Assembly: GCF_019740355.2 (NCBI RefSeq)
Contig: NZ_CP091819.1
Span: 3,720,001 to 3,784,000, forward strand
DNA length: 64,000 bases
Reading direction: 5' to 3'
DNA from: Paracrocinitomix mangrovi
Lineage (GTDB): Bacteria; Bacteroidota; Bacteroidia; Flavobacteriales_D; Crocinitomicaceae
Below the pieces are notes generated by a model that was given only the letters and a program-made list of their open reading frames with translations, had not been told where the DNA came from and did not search any database. The position numbers and the translations under genes were made by a program. Below are positions 43,425 through 52,056 of this stretch, in pieces; the first letter of the stretch is position 1; every line of letters begins with the position of its first letter.

Positions 43425-44060
43425 ATGGTTACAGTAGATATTATCTATAAGTACTTTCCCAATTTAAGTCCAATTCAAAAAAAGCAATTTGCTTTGCTTT
43501 ATGATGTTTATAAAGATTGGAATGAGCAAATTAATGTTGTAAGTAGAAAAGACTTTGATAATTTTTACGAAAGACATGTTTTGCATTCTTTGGGAATAGC
43601 CAAGATTATAAATTTCCAGGATGGATCTGAGATTTTGGATGTTGGAACCGGTGGTGGTTTTCCTGGGATTCCATTAGCAATTATGTTTCCTGAGTGTGAT
43701 TTTTATCTGGTAGATTCTATTGGTAAAAAAATCAAAGTGGTAAATGAAGTGAAGGAAGAGCTAGGGTTGGATAATGTTTTTGCAGCTCAAGTTAGAGCCG
43801 AACAATTAAAACAAAAATTTGACTTTGTAGTGAGTCGCGCGGTTACTCAAATGCCAAAATTTATTCCTTGGGTACAAAATAAGATTAAGAAAGAAGGTCA
43901 GAATGGATATCCAAACGGAATCTTTTATTTAAAAGGAGGAGATTTAAAAGAAGAGTTGAAACCTATTAAAAGATACAAAGAGGTGATAGATTTATCTGAT
44001 TACTTTGAAGAAGAATTTTTTGACACTAAAAAGGTTGTATACGTCCAAGTTTCAGATTAA
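43425..44060 (+). CDS. rsmG: 16S rRNA (guanine-527-N7)-methyltransferase
   Basis: 211 aa from ATG 43425; an earlier TTG would add 15 residues absent from the family. SAM-binding motif ILDVGTGGGFPGIPLAI, then VRAEQL, VVSRAVTQM and FYLKGGDL. Methylates G527 of 16S rRNA in the 530 loop, a streptomycin-sensitivity determinant. Confidence 0.95.
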   Translation: MVTVDIIYKYFPNLSPIQKKQFALLYDVYKDWNEQINVVSRKDFDNFYERHVLHSLGIAKIINFQDGSEILDVGTGGGFPGIPLAIMFPECDFYLVDSIGKKIKVVNEVKEELGLDNVFAAQVRAEQLKQKFDFVVSRAVTQMPKFIPWVQNKIKKEGQNGYPNGIFYLKGGDLKEELKPIKRYKEVIDLSDYFEEEFFDTKKVVYVQVSD

Positions 44061-44083
44061 ATTCTTTTTTCTAATTTTATTTC

Positions 44084-44578
44084 GTGCAGAAAATAAATGA
44101 CCATACCGATATTCTGGTTGGATTAAGAAAAATCATTCGTTCTATACATCTGGAAAGTAAAATGATTCAAAAGCAATACGGGGTAAGTATTCCCCAGTTA
44201 TTGTGTTTGAAGTATTTAAAGAATCAAGAAGAGTTTAAAGCTACTGCCAAAGATTTGAGAAACTACATGAATCTCAATGCATCCACAATAACAGGGATTA
44301 TCGGGCGACTTGAAAAAAAAGGTTACGTTGCAAAAATGCCTAAAGGAGCAGACAAAAGAATGTCCGTTGTAGCTTTAACCGCATTGGGATCTTCAGTTGT
44401 AGATAAGGTTCCACCTTTATTGCACAGCAAATTAACACTTAAATTGAAGGAATTACCAAAAGGTAAACTCAAGGAAATTCAAGACGCAATTGACTTGCTG
44501 ATTGAATTTATGGGTACTGAACAATTAGATGCTTCACCTGTTATTATGATACAGGATCCGTCTGAAAATGACAATTGA
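44084..44578 (+). CDS. MarR-family transcriptional regulator
   Basis: 164 aa, GTG start (no better in-frame ATG before the conserved region). Winged helix: QYGVSIPQLLCLKYL, LNASTITGIIGRLEKKGYV and the wing KMPKGADKRMSVVALTALG. The C-terminal helix mediates dimerisation. It lies 92 bp upstream of the five-gene racemase operon and may control it. Confidence 0.88.
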   Translation: MQKINDHTDILVGLRKIIRSIHLESKMIQKQYGVSIPQLLCLKYLKNQEEFKATAKDLRNYMNLNASTITGIIGRLEKKGYVAKMPKGADKRMSVVALTALGSSVVDKVPPLLHSKLTLKLKELPKGKLKEIQDAIDLLIEFMGTEQLDASPVIMIQDPSENDN

Positions 44579-44606
44579 TCAATAGATTTTAACATTTTGT
44601 AAGAAA

Positions 44607-44626
44607 GCCTTAATAGGCCATTTTTT
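44607..44626 (+). terminator. Weak terminator after the MarR gene
   Basis: Short stem GCCT-TAAT-AGGC followed two bases later by six T. The stem is only 4 bp, so efficiency is doubtful. Confidence 0.35.
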
Positions 44627-44635
44627 GATTTTTCT

Positions 44636-44643
44636 TAACTTTG
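44636..44643 (+). promoter_or_regulatory. Candidate -7 element for the racemase operon
   Basis: TAACTTTG matches TAnnTTTG and lies 27 bp before the ATG of the first gene, downstream of the weak terminator. No convincing -33 box. Confidence 0.42.
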
Positions 44644-44670
44644 TTTCTACAGAAAACAAATTTGTATAAA

Positions 44671-45027
44671 ATGAATAAAGACATACTAACTAACATTATT
44701 TCCAATTTAAAGAAAAAAGGGGCTAAAGAAATCCGTTCAGGTTCTGGTAATTCCAAAAAGCCCAACGCATTAACTTTTAACGGTACCCGTAAAACATTTA
44801 CGCCTGACGTGGTAGCCTTGTATGAGGACAAACGAGATATATTTTCTATAGAAAATAAAATCGTTAAAGCCAATATTTCAGACTTAATCGCCAAGTGGAT
44901 CTTATTTGGTTTAGAGGCTAGAAAACACAACGGTAGTTTTTACCTGGTAGTTTCCAAAGAAAATTCTGCTAAATGCCAGGATATTATAGATTCTAAAAAA
45001 CTTAGCGCTGAACTTATAACATACTAA
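44671..45027 (+). CDS. Small protein with PD-(D/E)XK nuclease-like motif
   Basis: 118 aa from ATG 44671. Not recognised as a named family. The sequence FTPDVVALYEDKRDIFSIENK contains Pro45-Asp46 ... Glu61-Asn62-Lys63, the spacing and hydrophobic pattern of a PD-(D/E)XK catalytic strand pair, with Glu20 as a candidate helix residue (GAKEIRSGSGN). It could be a small nuclease-fold protein or a non-catalytic relative. It is the first gene of an operon with spacings of 2, 2, -8 and 1 bp, which is odd for a nuclease next to amino-acid enzymes. Confidence 0.5.
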   Translation: MNKDILTNIISNLKKKGAKEIRSGSGNSKKPNALTFNGTRKTFTPDVVALYEDKRDIFSIENKIVKANISDLIAKWILFGLEARKHNGSFYLVVSKENSAKCQDIIDSKKLSAELITY

Positions 45028-45029
45028 TT

Positions 45030-45470
45030 ATGCAATTTTCATTTGTGAGTCATAGTTCAGGACTTCACCCCATTTTTACAAATCAAAAAATTGCAGATTT
45101 CCTTTTTGAACATCTAGATCAATATGGTGATCAACATGAAGACATTATGCGCTGTCTTGATTATGCCGTGAATGATCAATCAGAAGGTAAAGGTTTTGTG
45201 ATGGTAGGACATGAAGGTGAAGACATAGTTGCATGTACGGTTATTAACGAAACAGGTATGAGTGGATACATTCCTGAAAATATATTGGTGTATATTGCTG
45301 TCCATAAAAAGCACCGCGGAAAAGGTCTTGGTAAGCAGTTAATGGAACATGCAATTAAGCTCTGTAAAGGAGATGTTGCATTGCACGTTGAAAAAGAAAA
45401 TCCAGCCAGGTTTTTGTATGAAAAACTTGGTTTTACCAATCCTTATCTTGAGATGCGACTCAAAAGATAA
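45030..45470 (+). CDS. GNAT-family N-acetyltransferase
   Basis: 146 aa. Acetyl-CoA-binding motif A is clear: ILVYIAVHKKHRGKGLGKQL, followed by LHVEKENPARFLYEKLGF. Substrate unknown; placement directly before an M20 amidohydrolase suggests an amino-acid or small-amine substrate. Confidence 0.85.
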   Translation: MQFSFVSHSSGLHPIFTNQKIADFLFEHLDQYGDQHEDIMRCLDYAVNDQSEGKGFVMVGHEGEDIVACTVINETGMSGYIPENILVYIAVHKKHRGKGLGKQLMEHAIKLCKGDVALHVEKENPARFLYEKLGFTNPYLEMRLKR

Positions 45471-45472
45471 GT

Positions 45473-46606
45473 ATGGCAGAAAAAGATTTTAAAGCAATCA
45501 GAAGGTATCTTCATCAGCATCCTGAAGTATCTGAAAATGAATACAAAACTTCCCAATTTATTCAGGCTAAAATAGGTGAAATTTGGCCTAAAGCGGAGAT
45601 TGAGAAAGTAGGTGAATGTGGATTAGTGGTGAGTCAGGGTAAGGGAATTCATATTGGTATTAGATGTGAGTTGGATGCTTTACCTATCAATGAAATAAAT
45701 GATTTTGAGTATAAATCCGTTGAAGCCGGAGTTGGACATAAATGCGGACATGATGGTCATATGACAATTGTGCTTCGTCTAGCACATTTACTTAAGCCAA
45801 TAATGAATAAAAAGTCTGTAAAAGTAAGTTTGCTTTTTCAGGCAGCTGAGGAAAATGGTGTAGGGGCAAGAGAAATGATTAAAAAATCAAAAACACTCAA
45901 AGAATATCCTCTTGATTATGTTTTTGCTTTACACAATGTGCCTTCTTATGAATTGAATCAAATTGTTATTAAAAACAATGAATTCACGCCTTCTGTTATA
46001 AGTGTGCGAACCTTTATTGAAGGAAAAACTTCTCATGCAGCTGAACCTTGGAATGGAATAAATCCAATATATGCGGTGAACCAGATTGTAGAATCCTTTA
46101 AAGAATATGGGAATTCAGAAGAAGCCAGGTTGATGAGATTGGTTTGGACCACCGTTTATTGTGAAGTAGGTTCTGAATCTTATGGTACCTCTGCAGGTGA
46201 AGGTTTGTTGGGTTTGACTTTCAGAACGGCTCAGCATCATGACCTTCAAAAAGTAATAAGATGGTATCAAAATAAAGTGGATGAAATTGCAGCAAAGCTC
46301 AATGTAAAAATAACATTGGAATGGTTTGAAGAGTTTCCGTCCATAGTTAATCATGATAATGCATGTGAAACTATAAGAAATGCCGCCAAAAGTTTGGGGT
46401 TGTCTGTTTTAGAGAAGGAAGAGCAATTTAGCTGGGGAGAAGATTTTGGCTTTTTTACTCAATTGGCAAAAGGAGCCATGTTTGGTTTAGGAGCCGGTAA
46501 AGATACTCCTGCATTACACAATCCTGATTATGACTTCCCGGATGAATTGATAGATACCGGAAGTGACATGTTTTACAAAATAATAGAATCTGTTTTAGAT
46601 GATTGA
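45473..46606 (+). CDS. M20-family amidohydrolase (N-acyl amino acid hydrolase type)
   Basis: 377 aa metal-dependent amidohydrolase of the M20D group. Metal ligands: HKCGHDGHM, AAEENGVGA and the His in FALHNVPS; lid-domain SHAAEPWNGINP; C-terminal SWGEDFGFFTQ. Such enzymes remove N-acyl groups from amino acids or diaminopimelate. Ends 8 bp inside the alanine racemase gene. Confidence 0.86.
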   Translation: MAEKDFKAIRRYLHQHPEVSENEYKTSQFIQAKIGEIWPKAEIEKVGECGLVVSQGKGIHIGIRCELDALPINEINDFEYKSVEAGVGHKCGHDGHMTIVLRLAHLLKPIMNKKSVKVSLLFQAAEENGVGAREMIKKSKTLKEYPLDYVFALHNVPSYELNQIVIKNNEFTPSVISVRTFIEGKTSHAAEPWNGINPIYAVNQIVESFKEYGNSEEARLMRLVWTTVYCEVGSESYGTSAGEGLLGLTFRTAQHHDLQKVIRWYQNKVDEIAAKLNVKITLEWFEEFPSIVNHDNACETIRNAAKSLGLSVLEKEEQFSWGEDFGFFTQLAKGAMFGLGAGKDTPALHNPDYDFPDELIDTGSDMFYKIIESVLDD

Positions 46607-47750
46607 AAATTCCTACATAGAGATCAATAAAAAGGCACTTAAAAATAATTATGAATTTATTCGAAATCTAATTGGAGCCAATTGTGAATTGACCTCTGTG
46701 GTAAAGGGAAACGCTTACGGTCATGGAATCAAAAACTTTGTTCCAACCGCGCATGAATGCGGCGTAAAGTCATTTGCTGTTTTTTCAGCAACAGAAGCCA
46801 AAGAGATTTTAGATACAGGACTCGATTTTTCGCGGATCATGATAATGGGAAATATTGATAATGATCAATTGTCATGGGCCGTAGAAAATGATATTGAAGT
46901 TTATGTTTTTGATCAACTCAGATTATCAAATATTGCTCTTCAAGCTGCAAAACAAGGCAAAAAAGCCAAAGTTCACATTGAGGTAGAAACAGGACTTAAT
47001 AGAACAGGGTTTAATCGTAAAGACTTGACTAAAACACTTGAATTTATTAGAAACAATAAAGACAGTGTTGAAATTTCAGGTATGTGTAGTCATTTGGCCG
47101 GAGCTGAGAATATCGCCAATTACTATCGAATCAATAAACAAATAAAGCGTTTTGATAATCTTGAAAAGGTTTTTCAGGAACAAGAGGTGACGGCAGGCAA
47201 AAATCATTTGGCATGTTCAGCTGCCATGTTGAATTATCCAAAAACAGTAAAAGATCTTGTGCGAATTGGGATTTTGCAATATGGATTGTGGCCAAGTAAG
47301 GAAGTCAAAATGGCTTATATGGTTAAGAATAAGGTTATGGAGGATCCGCTAATTCCCGTTTTGTCCTGGAAGTCAAAAGTAATGTCTACAAAAATTGTCA
47401 AAATGGGTGAGTATGTCGGTTATGGGAACTCGCTATTGGCAGAGACGGATATGCGAATAGCAACTATCCCTGTTGGTTATTCAGATGGTTTTGCAAGGTC
47501 TCTTAGCAACCAAGGAAAAGTGATAATAGCCGGACATAGGTTGGATGTAGTGGGAATCGTTAACATGAATCTATGCATTGTGGATGTTACCAACGCAGAA
47601 GAAGTGAAAATTGGGGATGAGGTAGTGATGATTGGTGAGCAGAATGGAACAAACATTTCTGTGGCATCCTTTAGTGATTTTAGTAATCAATTGAATTATG
47701 AATTATTAACCAGACTACCAAACGACATTCCCAGAATTATTACTAAATAG
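46599..47750 (+). CDS. alr: Alanine racemase
   Basis: 383 aa fold-III PLP enzyme supplying D-alanine for peptidoglycan. PLP Lys36 in VVKGNAYGHG, the second catalytic Tyr in GEYVGYGNSL, and TIPVGYSDGFARS plus MNLCIVDVT. Full length. Not adjacent to ddl or murF; it sits instead between an amidohydrolase and a second racemase. Confidence 0.92.
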   Translation: MIENSYIEINKKALKNNYEFIRNLIGANCELTSVVKGNAYGHGIKNFVPTAHECGVKSFAVFSATEAKEILDTGLDFSRIMIMGNIDNDQLSWAVENDIEVYVFDQLRLSNIALQAAKQGKKAKVHIEVETGLNRTGFNRKDLTKTLEFIRNNKDSVEISGMCSHLAGAENIANYYRINKQIKRFDNLEKVFQEQEVTAGKNHLACSAAMLNYPKTVKDLVRIGILQYGLWPSKEVKMAYMVKNKVMEDPLIPVLSWKSKVMSTKIVKMGEYVGYGNSLLAETDMRIATIPVGYSDGFARSLSNQGKVIIAGHRLDVVGIVNMNLCIVDVTNAEEVKIGDEVVMIGEQNGTNISVASFSDFSNQLNYELLTRLPNDIPRIITK

Positions 47751-47751
47751 T

Positions 47752-48831
47752 ATGGCATATATTGAATTACATAAAGATAAACTAAAGCAAAACTTCAACT
47801 ATTTAGATAGGCTTTTCAAAGAGGAGGGGAGAGATTGGGCAGTTGTTTCCAAAATTCTATGCGGAAATGAAAAGTATCTAAAAGAACTTATTGATTTGGG
47901 TGTCAATGAAATTTGTGATGCAAGAATTAGCAATCTTAAAATGATCAAAGAATTGAATCCTGATATAGACACTGTTTATATCAAGCCTCCAGCTAAAGAT
48001 CATATTGAAGATGTTGTGAAATATGCGGACGCTAGTTTTAATACAGAGCTAGAGACTATTAAATGGATTTCAGAAGAAGCTGTTAAACAAGGAAAACTTC
48101 ATAAAATCATCATCATGATTGAATTGGGTGATTTGCGTGAAGGTGTAATGGGGGGTGAATTAATTGATTTTTATGAATCGATATTTAAGTTGCCCGGTAT
48201 CAAAGTGACAGGGATTGGAACCAATCTTAATTGTGTAAGTGGCGTATATCCTTCGCAAGATAAATTAGTACAACTATGCTTGTATGAACAATTAATAGAA
48301 GCCAAATTTGGCAGGAAAATTCCCTGGGTAACTGGAGGAACTTCAGTGGTATTACCTTTATTGTTTAAAAAACAGGTTCCTAAAGGGGTGAATCATTTTA
48401 GGGTGGGCGAGTCATTGTTTTTTGGCAATGACTTATGGACCGAAGAGACGATTGAAGGAATGGGGGGATCAGTTTTTAAGCTATTTACTCAAATAATTGA
48501 AATTAATGAGAAACCTAAGGTTCCGGTGGGTTATTTAGGTCAAAATCCTTCGGGTGAAACAGTAGAATTTACTAATGAAGATTATGGAGTAAAATCATAT
48601 AGAGCATTATTAGATTTAGGTGTGCTGGATGTTTCTAACACAGATTTTCTGGTACCTCAAGATAAAAGACTGGAATTAATAGGAGGAAGTTCGGATATGT
48701 TGGTACTAGATTTAGGAGATGCTGAAGACGATTACAAGGTAGGAGATTTTGTGACGTTTGACCTTAAATATATGGGCGCATTAAGGCTTTTAAATTCAGA
48801 TTATATTGACAAGAAAATCGTGACACATTAA
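47752..48831 (+). CDS. Alanine/ornithine-racemase-family PLP enzyme
   Basis: 359 aa, of the Ala_racemase_N superfamily but distinct from Alr; resembles ornithine racemase (Orr/YhfX-like). PLP Lys34 in VVSKILCGN, conserved IELGDLREGV, TGIGTNLNCVSGVYPS, WVTGGTSVVLPLL and RVGESLFFG. Racemises a basic or neutral amino acid; the arginine/polyamine genes immediately downstream favour a basic substrate (inference). One bp after alr. Confidence 0.8.
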   Translation: MAYIELHKDKLKQNFNYLDRLFKEEGRDWAVVSKILCGNEKYLKELIDLGVNEICDARISNLKMIKELNPDIDTVYIKPPAKDHIEDVVKYADASFNTELETIKWISEEAVKQGKLHKIIIMIELGDLREGVMGGELIDFYESIFKLPGIKVTGIGTNLNCVSGVYPSQDKLVQLCLYEQLIEAKFGRKIPWVTGGTSVVLPLLFKKQVPKGVNHFRVGESLFFGNDLWTEETIEGMGGSVFKLFTQIIEINEKPKVPVGYLGQNPSGETVEFTNEDYGVKSYRALLDLGVLDVSNTDFLVPQDKRLELIGGSSDMLVLDLGDAEDDYKVGDFVTFDLKYMGALRLLNSDYIDKKIVTH

Positions 48832-48972
48832 AAAATAGTACTTTTTTCTTTTTCCACCGATTAATACATGAGTATATAGTGAAAATCACTTTTAATCTTT
48901 AACAATCATATAATATTTACTTAATTTACCCCTAATCACATAAAAAATTAACTTTTGTTTTTTGTGATAACA

Positions 48973-48980
48973 TAATTTTG
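48973..48980 (+). promoter_or_regulatory. Candidate -7 element for the polyamine operon
   Basis: TAATTTTG followed by CA fits TAnnTTTG; 65 bp leader to the ATG. TTTG at 48954-48957 is a possible -33 (spacer 15, short). The 213-bp gap before the operon is otherwise AT-rich with no recognisable riboswitch. Confidence 0.48.
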
Positions 48981-49044
48981 CACTGTCCAAATAAAAAATA
49001 ACGGACAACAATAGTGTTTAATATATTGAAATACAAATAGATAG

Positions 49045-50424
49045 ATGCGAAATCGCTACATAGATCTGATTGATCAGACATTTGATTTTCCTCAAGAGGA
49101 GTTTACTTTGAATGATGACAAGCTTTTATTTCATGGTTTAGATATCATGAAATTGATTGAAGAATATGGAACGCCATTTAAATTTACTTACTTACCTCAA
49201 ATTGGACACAATATTCAACGTGCTAAAAAATGGTTTGGGGATGCTATCAAAAAACATGATTACAAAGGAGTTTATAATTACTGTTATTGTACAAAATCGT
49301 CACATTTTTCATACGTAATTGAAGAGGCTTTAAAAAATGATATACATATTGAAACCTCATCTTCATATGATGTAAATATAATTGAGAGATTGATCAATAA
49401 AGGGTTGATTACTAAAGACAATTATATTCTTGTAAATGGATATAAAGACGAGCGTTATCTTGATAACATTGCGGGCTTAATCAACCGTGGGTTTGATAAA
49501 ACTACTGTAATTATCGATAATGATTCTGAGCTTGAAAGGTTAATAAGTAAAACAAATAGACCTGTAAGTATTGGAATCAGGATTGCTTCAGAAGAAGATC
49601 CAAAATTCCCTTTTTATACAAGCCGTTTGGGTATTGGATATAAATCAATTGTTAAGTTTTATAAAGAACAAATTGAAAATAATCCAATGTGCGAGTTAAA
49701 ACTACTTCACTTTTTTATCAATACAGGAATTACAGATTCAGCTTATTACTGGAACGAATTAAACAAATGTTTAAGGGTGTACTGCGAATTGAAAAAAGTG
49801 TGTCCTAATTTGGAAGGACTAGATATTGGAGGTGGTTTCCCAATTAAAAATTCATTGGCTTTTGATTTTGACTATGAATACATGGTGGATGAAATCATTA
49901 ACCAGATTAAAATGACATGTGAACAACATGGGGTTGACCAACCGGATATTTTTACTGAGTTTGGATCATTCACAGTTGGTGAATCAGGAGGGATTATATA
50001 TGAAGTTTTATCTCAGAAAAAGCAAAATGATAGAGAGAAATGGAATATGATCAACTCATCTTTCATTACAACTTTACCTGATTCATGGGCGATAAATAAA
50101 AGATTTATAATGCTTCCAATTAATCGTTGGAAAGATAGATATGAGCGTGTGTTGTTGGGGGGTATTACCTGTGATAGTGATGATTATTACAATTCTGAAC
50201 AGCACGTCAATGCTATTTACTTACCACAGTTTCATAAAGACAAGCCTCTTTATTTAGGGTTCTTTAATGTTGGTGCGTATCAAGATAGTATTGGTGGATA
50301 TGGTGGAATTCATCACTGTTTAATCCCGCAACCAAAACATCTTATAATTGATGAAAATCAAAACGTAAGAGTATTCAGCGAAGAGCAAGCTGCAGATCAA
50401 ATGCTCTCTTTATTAGGTTATTAA
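49045..50424 (+). CDS. speA: Arginine decarboxylase, fold III
   Basis: 459 aa PLP enzyme making agmatine from arginine, the short Bacteroidota type (E. coli SpeA is ~658 aa). PLP-binding Lys84 in YCYCTKSSHFSY, LDIGGGFPIKNS, FTEFGSFTVGESG and the second-subunit catalytic loop GGITCDSDDYY. Substrate is assigned from the following agmatinase; diaminopimelate or ornithine decarboxylase is less likely. Confidence 0.88.
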   Translation: MRNRYIDLIDQTFDFPQEEFTLNDDKLLFHGLDIMKLIEEYGTPFKFTYLPQIGHNIQRAKKWFGDAIKKHDYKGVYNYCYCTKSSHFSYVIEEALKNDIHIETSSSYDVNIIERLINKGLITKDNYILVNGYKDERYLDNIAGLINRGFDKTTVIIDNDSELERLISKTNRPVSIGIRIASEEDPKFPFYTSRLGIGYKSIVKFYKEQIENNPMCELKLLHFFINTGITDSAYYWNELNKCLRVYCELKKVCPNLEGLDIGGGFPIKNSLAFDFDYEYMVDEIINQIKMTCEQHGVDQPDIFTEFGSFTVGESGGIIYEVLSQKKQNDREKWNMINSSFITTLPDSWAINKRFIMLPINRWKDRYERVLLGGITCDSDDYYNSEQHVNAIYLPQFHKDKPLYLGFFNVGAYQDSIGGYGGIHHCLIPQPKHLIIDENQNVRVFSEEQAADQMLSLLGY

Positions 50425-50432
50425 TTACGAAA

Positions 50433-51284
50433 ATGAAAAGAAATTACGCGGGTATTCCAGATAAATATGCTGAGTACTCAAACGCAAAAGTGGTATTGAT
50501 CCCTGTTCCTTATGACGGAACAAGTACCTGGCAAAAAGGAGCTGACAAAGGTCCTGATGCTTTTTTGGATGCTTCTGAAAACATGGAGCTATATGATATT
50601 GAAACCAATCAAAACACTTATAAAATTGGTGTCAATTTGCAAGATCCGGTAACTGAAAATAGTAGCCCGGAAGCAATGGTGGAAGCTGTTCATGCTAAAG
50701 TGAAAGAACAAATCGAAAATAAAAAATTTGTTACCACTTTTGGAGGAGAGCATTCAATTTCTATTGGAACTATTCGTGCTCATTATGAGAAGTATCCAAA
50801 TCTTACTGTTTTGCAGTTAGATGCACATGCAGATTTGCGTCCTGAATATGAAGAGTCAAAATGTAATCACGCTTGTGCTGTTCATGAAGCGAGTAAAAAC
50901 ACTAATCTAATTCAGGTAGGAATCCGTTCAATGGACGATTCAGAGTTAGTACACATGAACAAGGAGCAAACTTATTTTGCACATAAAATGTTTGATAATA
51001 CTGATTGGATTGAAAAGTCTTTAAGTCAAATGACCAAAGATGTGTATATTACTATAGATTTAGATGTTTTTGATCCATCAGAGTGTCCATCAACAGGAAC
51101 ACCTGAACCTGGAGGTATGCGTTTTTATGAGGTGACATCTTACTTGAAAAAAGTATTTGCTACCAAGAACGTGGTGGGGTTTGATATTGTGGAGTTGTGT
51201 CCTAATCAAGTGAGTAAAGCATCTGACTTTTTAGCTGCAAAGCTATATTACAAGATGTTGAGCTACAAATTCAAAAATGCTTGA
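50433..51284 (+). CDS. speB: Agmatinase (arginase family)
   Basis: 283 aa Mn2+ ureohydrolase converting agmatine to putrescine and urea. Metal-binding motifs FGGEHSISIG, LDAHADLRPEY and TIDLDVFDPSECP, and GMRFYEV are intact. Its last 8 bp overlap the next gene. Confidence 0.92.
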   Translation: MKRNYAGIPDKYAEYSNAKVVLIPVPYDGTSTWQKGADKGPDAFLDASENMELYDIETNQNTYKIGVNLQDPVTENSSPEAMVEAVHAKVKEQIENKKFVTTFGGEHSISIGTIRAHYEKYPNLTVLQLDAHADLRPEYEESKCNHACAVHEASKNTNLIQVGIRSMDDSELVHMNKEQTYFAHKMFDNTDWIEKSLSQMTKDVYITIDLDVFDPSECPSTGTPEPGGMRFYEVTSYLKKVFATKNVVGFDIVELCPNQVSKASDFLAAKLYYKMLSYKFKNA

Positions 51285-52056
51285 GTTAAAATCAACCGCA
51301 TATCACTTAGGAGAGCATATTTCTATTGTATCGGCAATAAAGGAATTGGATTATACAGTTTCTAAAACCGAGAATGAATTTGCGCTTTTTGAAGTGAGTG
51401 AGAGTTCATGGATTTACTTGAAAAACTACGGAAGCATTGTCTTTATTAATGTTGATGATGCCGTAAGAAAGAAAACCATGAAGCTGTTTTTGGACAATGT
51501 GAACGAAATGGAGGGTTTACCTTCTGATGATTTCGTGGTAATAGTAACTCCGGAGGTTTTACCTAGAGCTGACTTTGGAAAGATATATGTGCCAAACATC
51601 TCTATTGACGTAGCGCATGTAATTGCCTTAAATATGGCTCAAACAGTTGCATTGGATGACTTTCAGTATGCTATTGAGTCATTGCTGGAACAGACAAGAG
51701 ATTTTTCCATAAAACTAAAAAAGGAAGGAAAAATCAATTTGTCCAGAAGAGAGGTGAGGCAAATGATAGGTCAAACCCTTGTATTGAAAAACCGCATTGC
51801 TGAAAATTTGTACATCTTTGATTCGCCGGATGTGATCTGGGATGATAAAATGTTGACTGAATTAGACAGTCAAATGCATGCAGATTTGGAATTTGTAAGA
51901 AGACATGAAGGTCTTCAATTGAATTTAACAACTATAAAAGAAAATTTAGATGCTTTTCAAAGCATCTTACAACACAAACACAGTAGTCTTTTGGAATGGA
52001 TCATAATCATTTTGATTCTTGCTGAAGTGCTACAAATAATTTTAGAAAAGCTATGA
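51277..52056 (+). CDS. DUF155 (RMND1/Sif2/YagE-family) membrane protein
   Basis: 259 aa. The C-terminal half has the DUF155 hallmark: LYIFDSPDVIWDDKMLTELD, then a helical linker and LQHKHSSLLEWIIIILILAE forming the single C-terminal membrane helix. Eukaryotic relatives (RMND1, Sif2/Sif3) are mitochondrial proteins needed for organellar translation or stress response; bacterial function is unknown. Overlaps speB by 8 bp and the deoxyhypusine-synthase-like gene by 4 bp, so all four are tightly coupled. Confidence 0.8.
   Translation: MLELKSTAYHLGEHISIVSAIKELDYTVSKTENEFALFEVSESSWIYLKNYGSIVFINVDDAVRKKTMKLFLDNVNEMEGLPSDDFVVIVTPEVLPRADFGKIYVPNISIDVAHVIALNMAQTVALDDFQYAIESLLEQTRDFSIKLKKEGKINLSRREVRQMIGQTLVLKNRIAENLYIFDSPDVIWDDKMLTELDSQMHADLEFVRRHEGLQLNLTTIKENLDAFQSILQHKHSSLLEWIIIILILAEVLQIILEKL

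Noticed and set aside
48832-49044. Riboswitch or small RNA in the 213-bp gap before the polyamine operon
   Set aside because: AT-rich with no extended pairing that I could find; only a candidate promoter is supported.
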